Shown here piece by piece: positions 12,437 to 13,105 of a stretch of 13,105 bases of DNA. The stretch is from Anaerotignum sp. (lineage in GTDB: Bacteria > Bacillota > Clostridia > Lachnospirales > Anaerotignaceae): assembly GCA_017442465.1 (NCBI GenBank), contig JAFRZQ010000401.1, positions 1 through 13,105 of the forward strand, in the 5' to 3' direction. Made by a program: the position numbers and the translations under genes. The notes under the pieces are model-generated. The model searched no databases and was not told where the DNA came from. It saw only the letters and a program-made list of their open reading frames with translations. Each line of letters begins with the position of its first letter. The stretch's first letter is position 1.

Positions 12437-13105
12437 CAAAACTTACCCATAACCTTGGGGCGAAAATACTGGCCTGTTTTCTGGTCATCATCACAGGGTT
12501 TGCGGCCACCGGCAGTGGTATAGGAGCATATTATGCCTATCTGAATGGGTTTTATGGTGACAATGCCAAACCCTATCACGAATCTTTCCTGTGCAGGCAG
12601 ATCACCTCTGAATACACATGGGATGTTATTGATATGGTCAATGTAGGCATGGTAAAAAGCGAAGTGGAAAGCCGCTTTTCTCCCGACAAAACAAATCTCC
12701 GCTTCACCCTGCAGGAATCTTCCGGAAATATTCTGCTGGATACGGCAAATCTTGCAGATACGGACGAAGCCCTTTTCTTTGTAAGTGAATCGACCCATAC
12801 TCTATATAACAACTATGTCACTACAACCGATGGCGTCAGCGTTATCACCAAACTGGATACCCCTGCAACTGCAACTATCCAATGCTATATCACCGAACCA
12901 CTCAAAGTTTCTGATCATTATGAGAACTCCTTCTGGTTCCATCAGAATTTATACGATATTCATAGCATCCTGCTGCCTGTTTTCTGCACAAATATTCTCA
13001 TATTCGCCCTGTGCTTCGTATTCCTGCTCTGTGCCGCAGGACATCGGGCAGGAAAAGAGGAAATCACCCTGAACCTACAGGATAAAATCCCTTTAGACCT
13101 GTATC
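12433..13105 (+). CDS. Sensor histidine kinase, N-terminal part (truncated by window end)
   Basis: The frame stays open for 224 residues to the end of the window. It starts at the ATG overlapping the response regulator stop (ATGA), with GGAGG at 12421-12425. A first membrane segment lies at about 10-36 (AKILACFLVIITGFAATGSG), followed by an extracytoplasmic region of about 140 residues and a second membrane segment at about 178-202. Then comes GHRAGKEEITLNLQDKIPLDLY, which resembles the juxtamembrane part of a group of clostridial kinases that carry more membrane helices before the catalytic core. No HisKA or ATPase motif is visible because the sequence ends. The kinase call rests on its overlap with the regulator and this architecture; the ligand is unknown. 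Confidence 0.85.
   Translation, partial: MTKLTHNLGAKILACFLVIITGFAATGSGIGAYYAYLNGFYGDNAKPYHESFLCRQITSEYTWDVIDMVNVGMVKSEVESRFSPDKTNLRFTLQESSGNILLDTANLADTDEALFFVSESTHTLYNNYVTTTDGVSVITKLDTPATATIQCYITEPLKVSDHYENSFWFHQNLYDIHSILLPVFCTNILIFALCFVFLLCAAGHRAGKEEITLNLQDKIPLDLY

Overview
The window looks like chromosome of a spore-forming anaerobe of the Clostridia, probably a Lachnospirales-type gut bacterium. The basis is an oxygen-independent ribonucleotide reductase with its activase, a clostridial 2[4Fe-4S] ferredoxin, a YlmC/YmxH-type sporulation protein, a small high-cysteine protein of a kind common in spore-formers, and strong Gram-positive Shine-Dalgarno sites. The genus cannot be fixed from the sequence alone.

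Layout. Positions 1-501 (minus) hold the 5' part of a zinc-binding ABC-transporter lipoprotein. It is divergent from a gamma-carbonic-anhydrase-like protein (658-1188, plus). The two promoters overlap in their -35 elements, and TTGCAAATA repeats form a likely metal-responsive operator. A 56-residue ferredoxin follows (1328-1498), then two terminator hairpins. Positions 6715-1603 (minus) form a probable operon: an unrecognised 190-residue protein, the helicase-nuclease AddA without an adjacent AddB, and an EamA/DMT exporter. From about 6788 to 7020 there is a dense run of eleven short perfect hairpins, with no convincing gene.

Positions 8405-7023 (minus) carry ymxH, nrdR, a small protein resembling a free-standing class II aminoacyl-tRNA synthetase anticodon-binding domain, and a 61-residue high-cysteine protein. 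On the plus strand nrdD and nrdG (8644-11539) form a two-gene operon that ends at a strong terminator. A two-component system follows: a complete OmpR-type response regulator (11738-12436) and a sensor kinase cut off by the window end.

How the parts work together. NrdR is the repressor of ribonucleotide reductase genes, and three NrdR boxes are visible. Two flank the nrdD promoter and one lies just upstream of the nrdR promoter, so the nrd genes here form a self-contained regulatory circuit. The most unusual structures are the hairpin cluster, the flanking spacing of the NrdR boxes, the shared zinc/carbonic-anhydrase promoter region, and the two small uncharacterised proteins downstream of nrdR. 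I found no CRISPR array, transposase, rRNA or tRNA, and no clear-cut new defence system.
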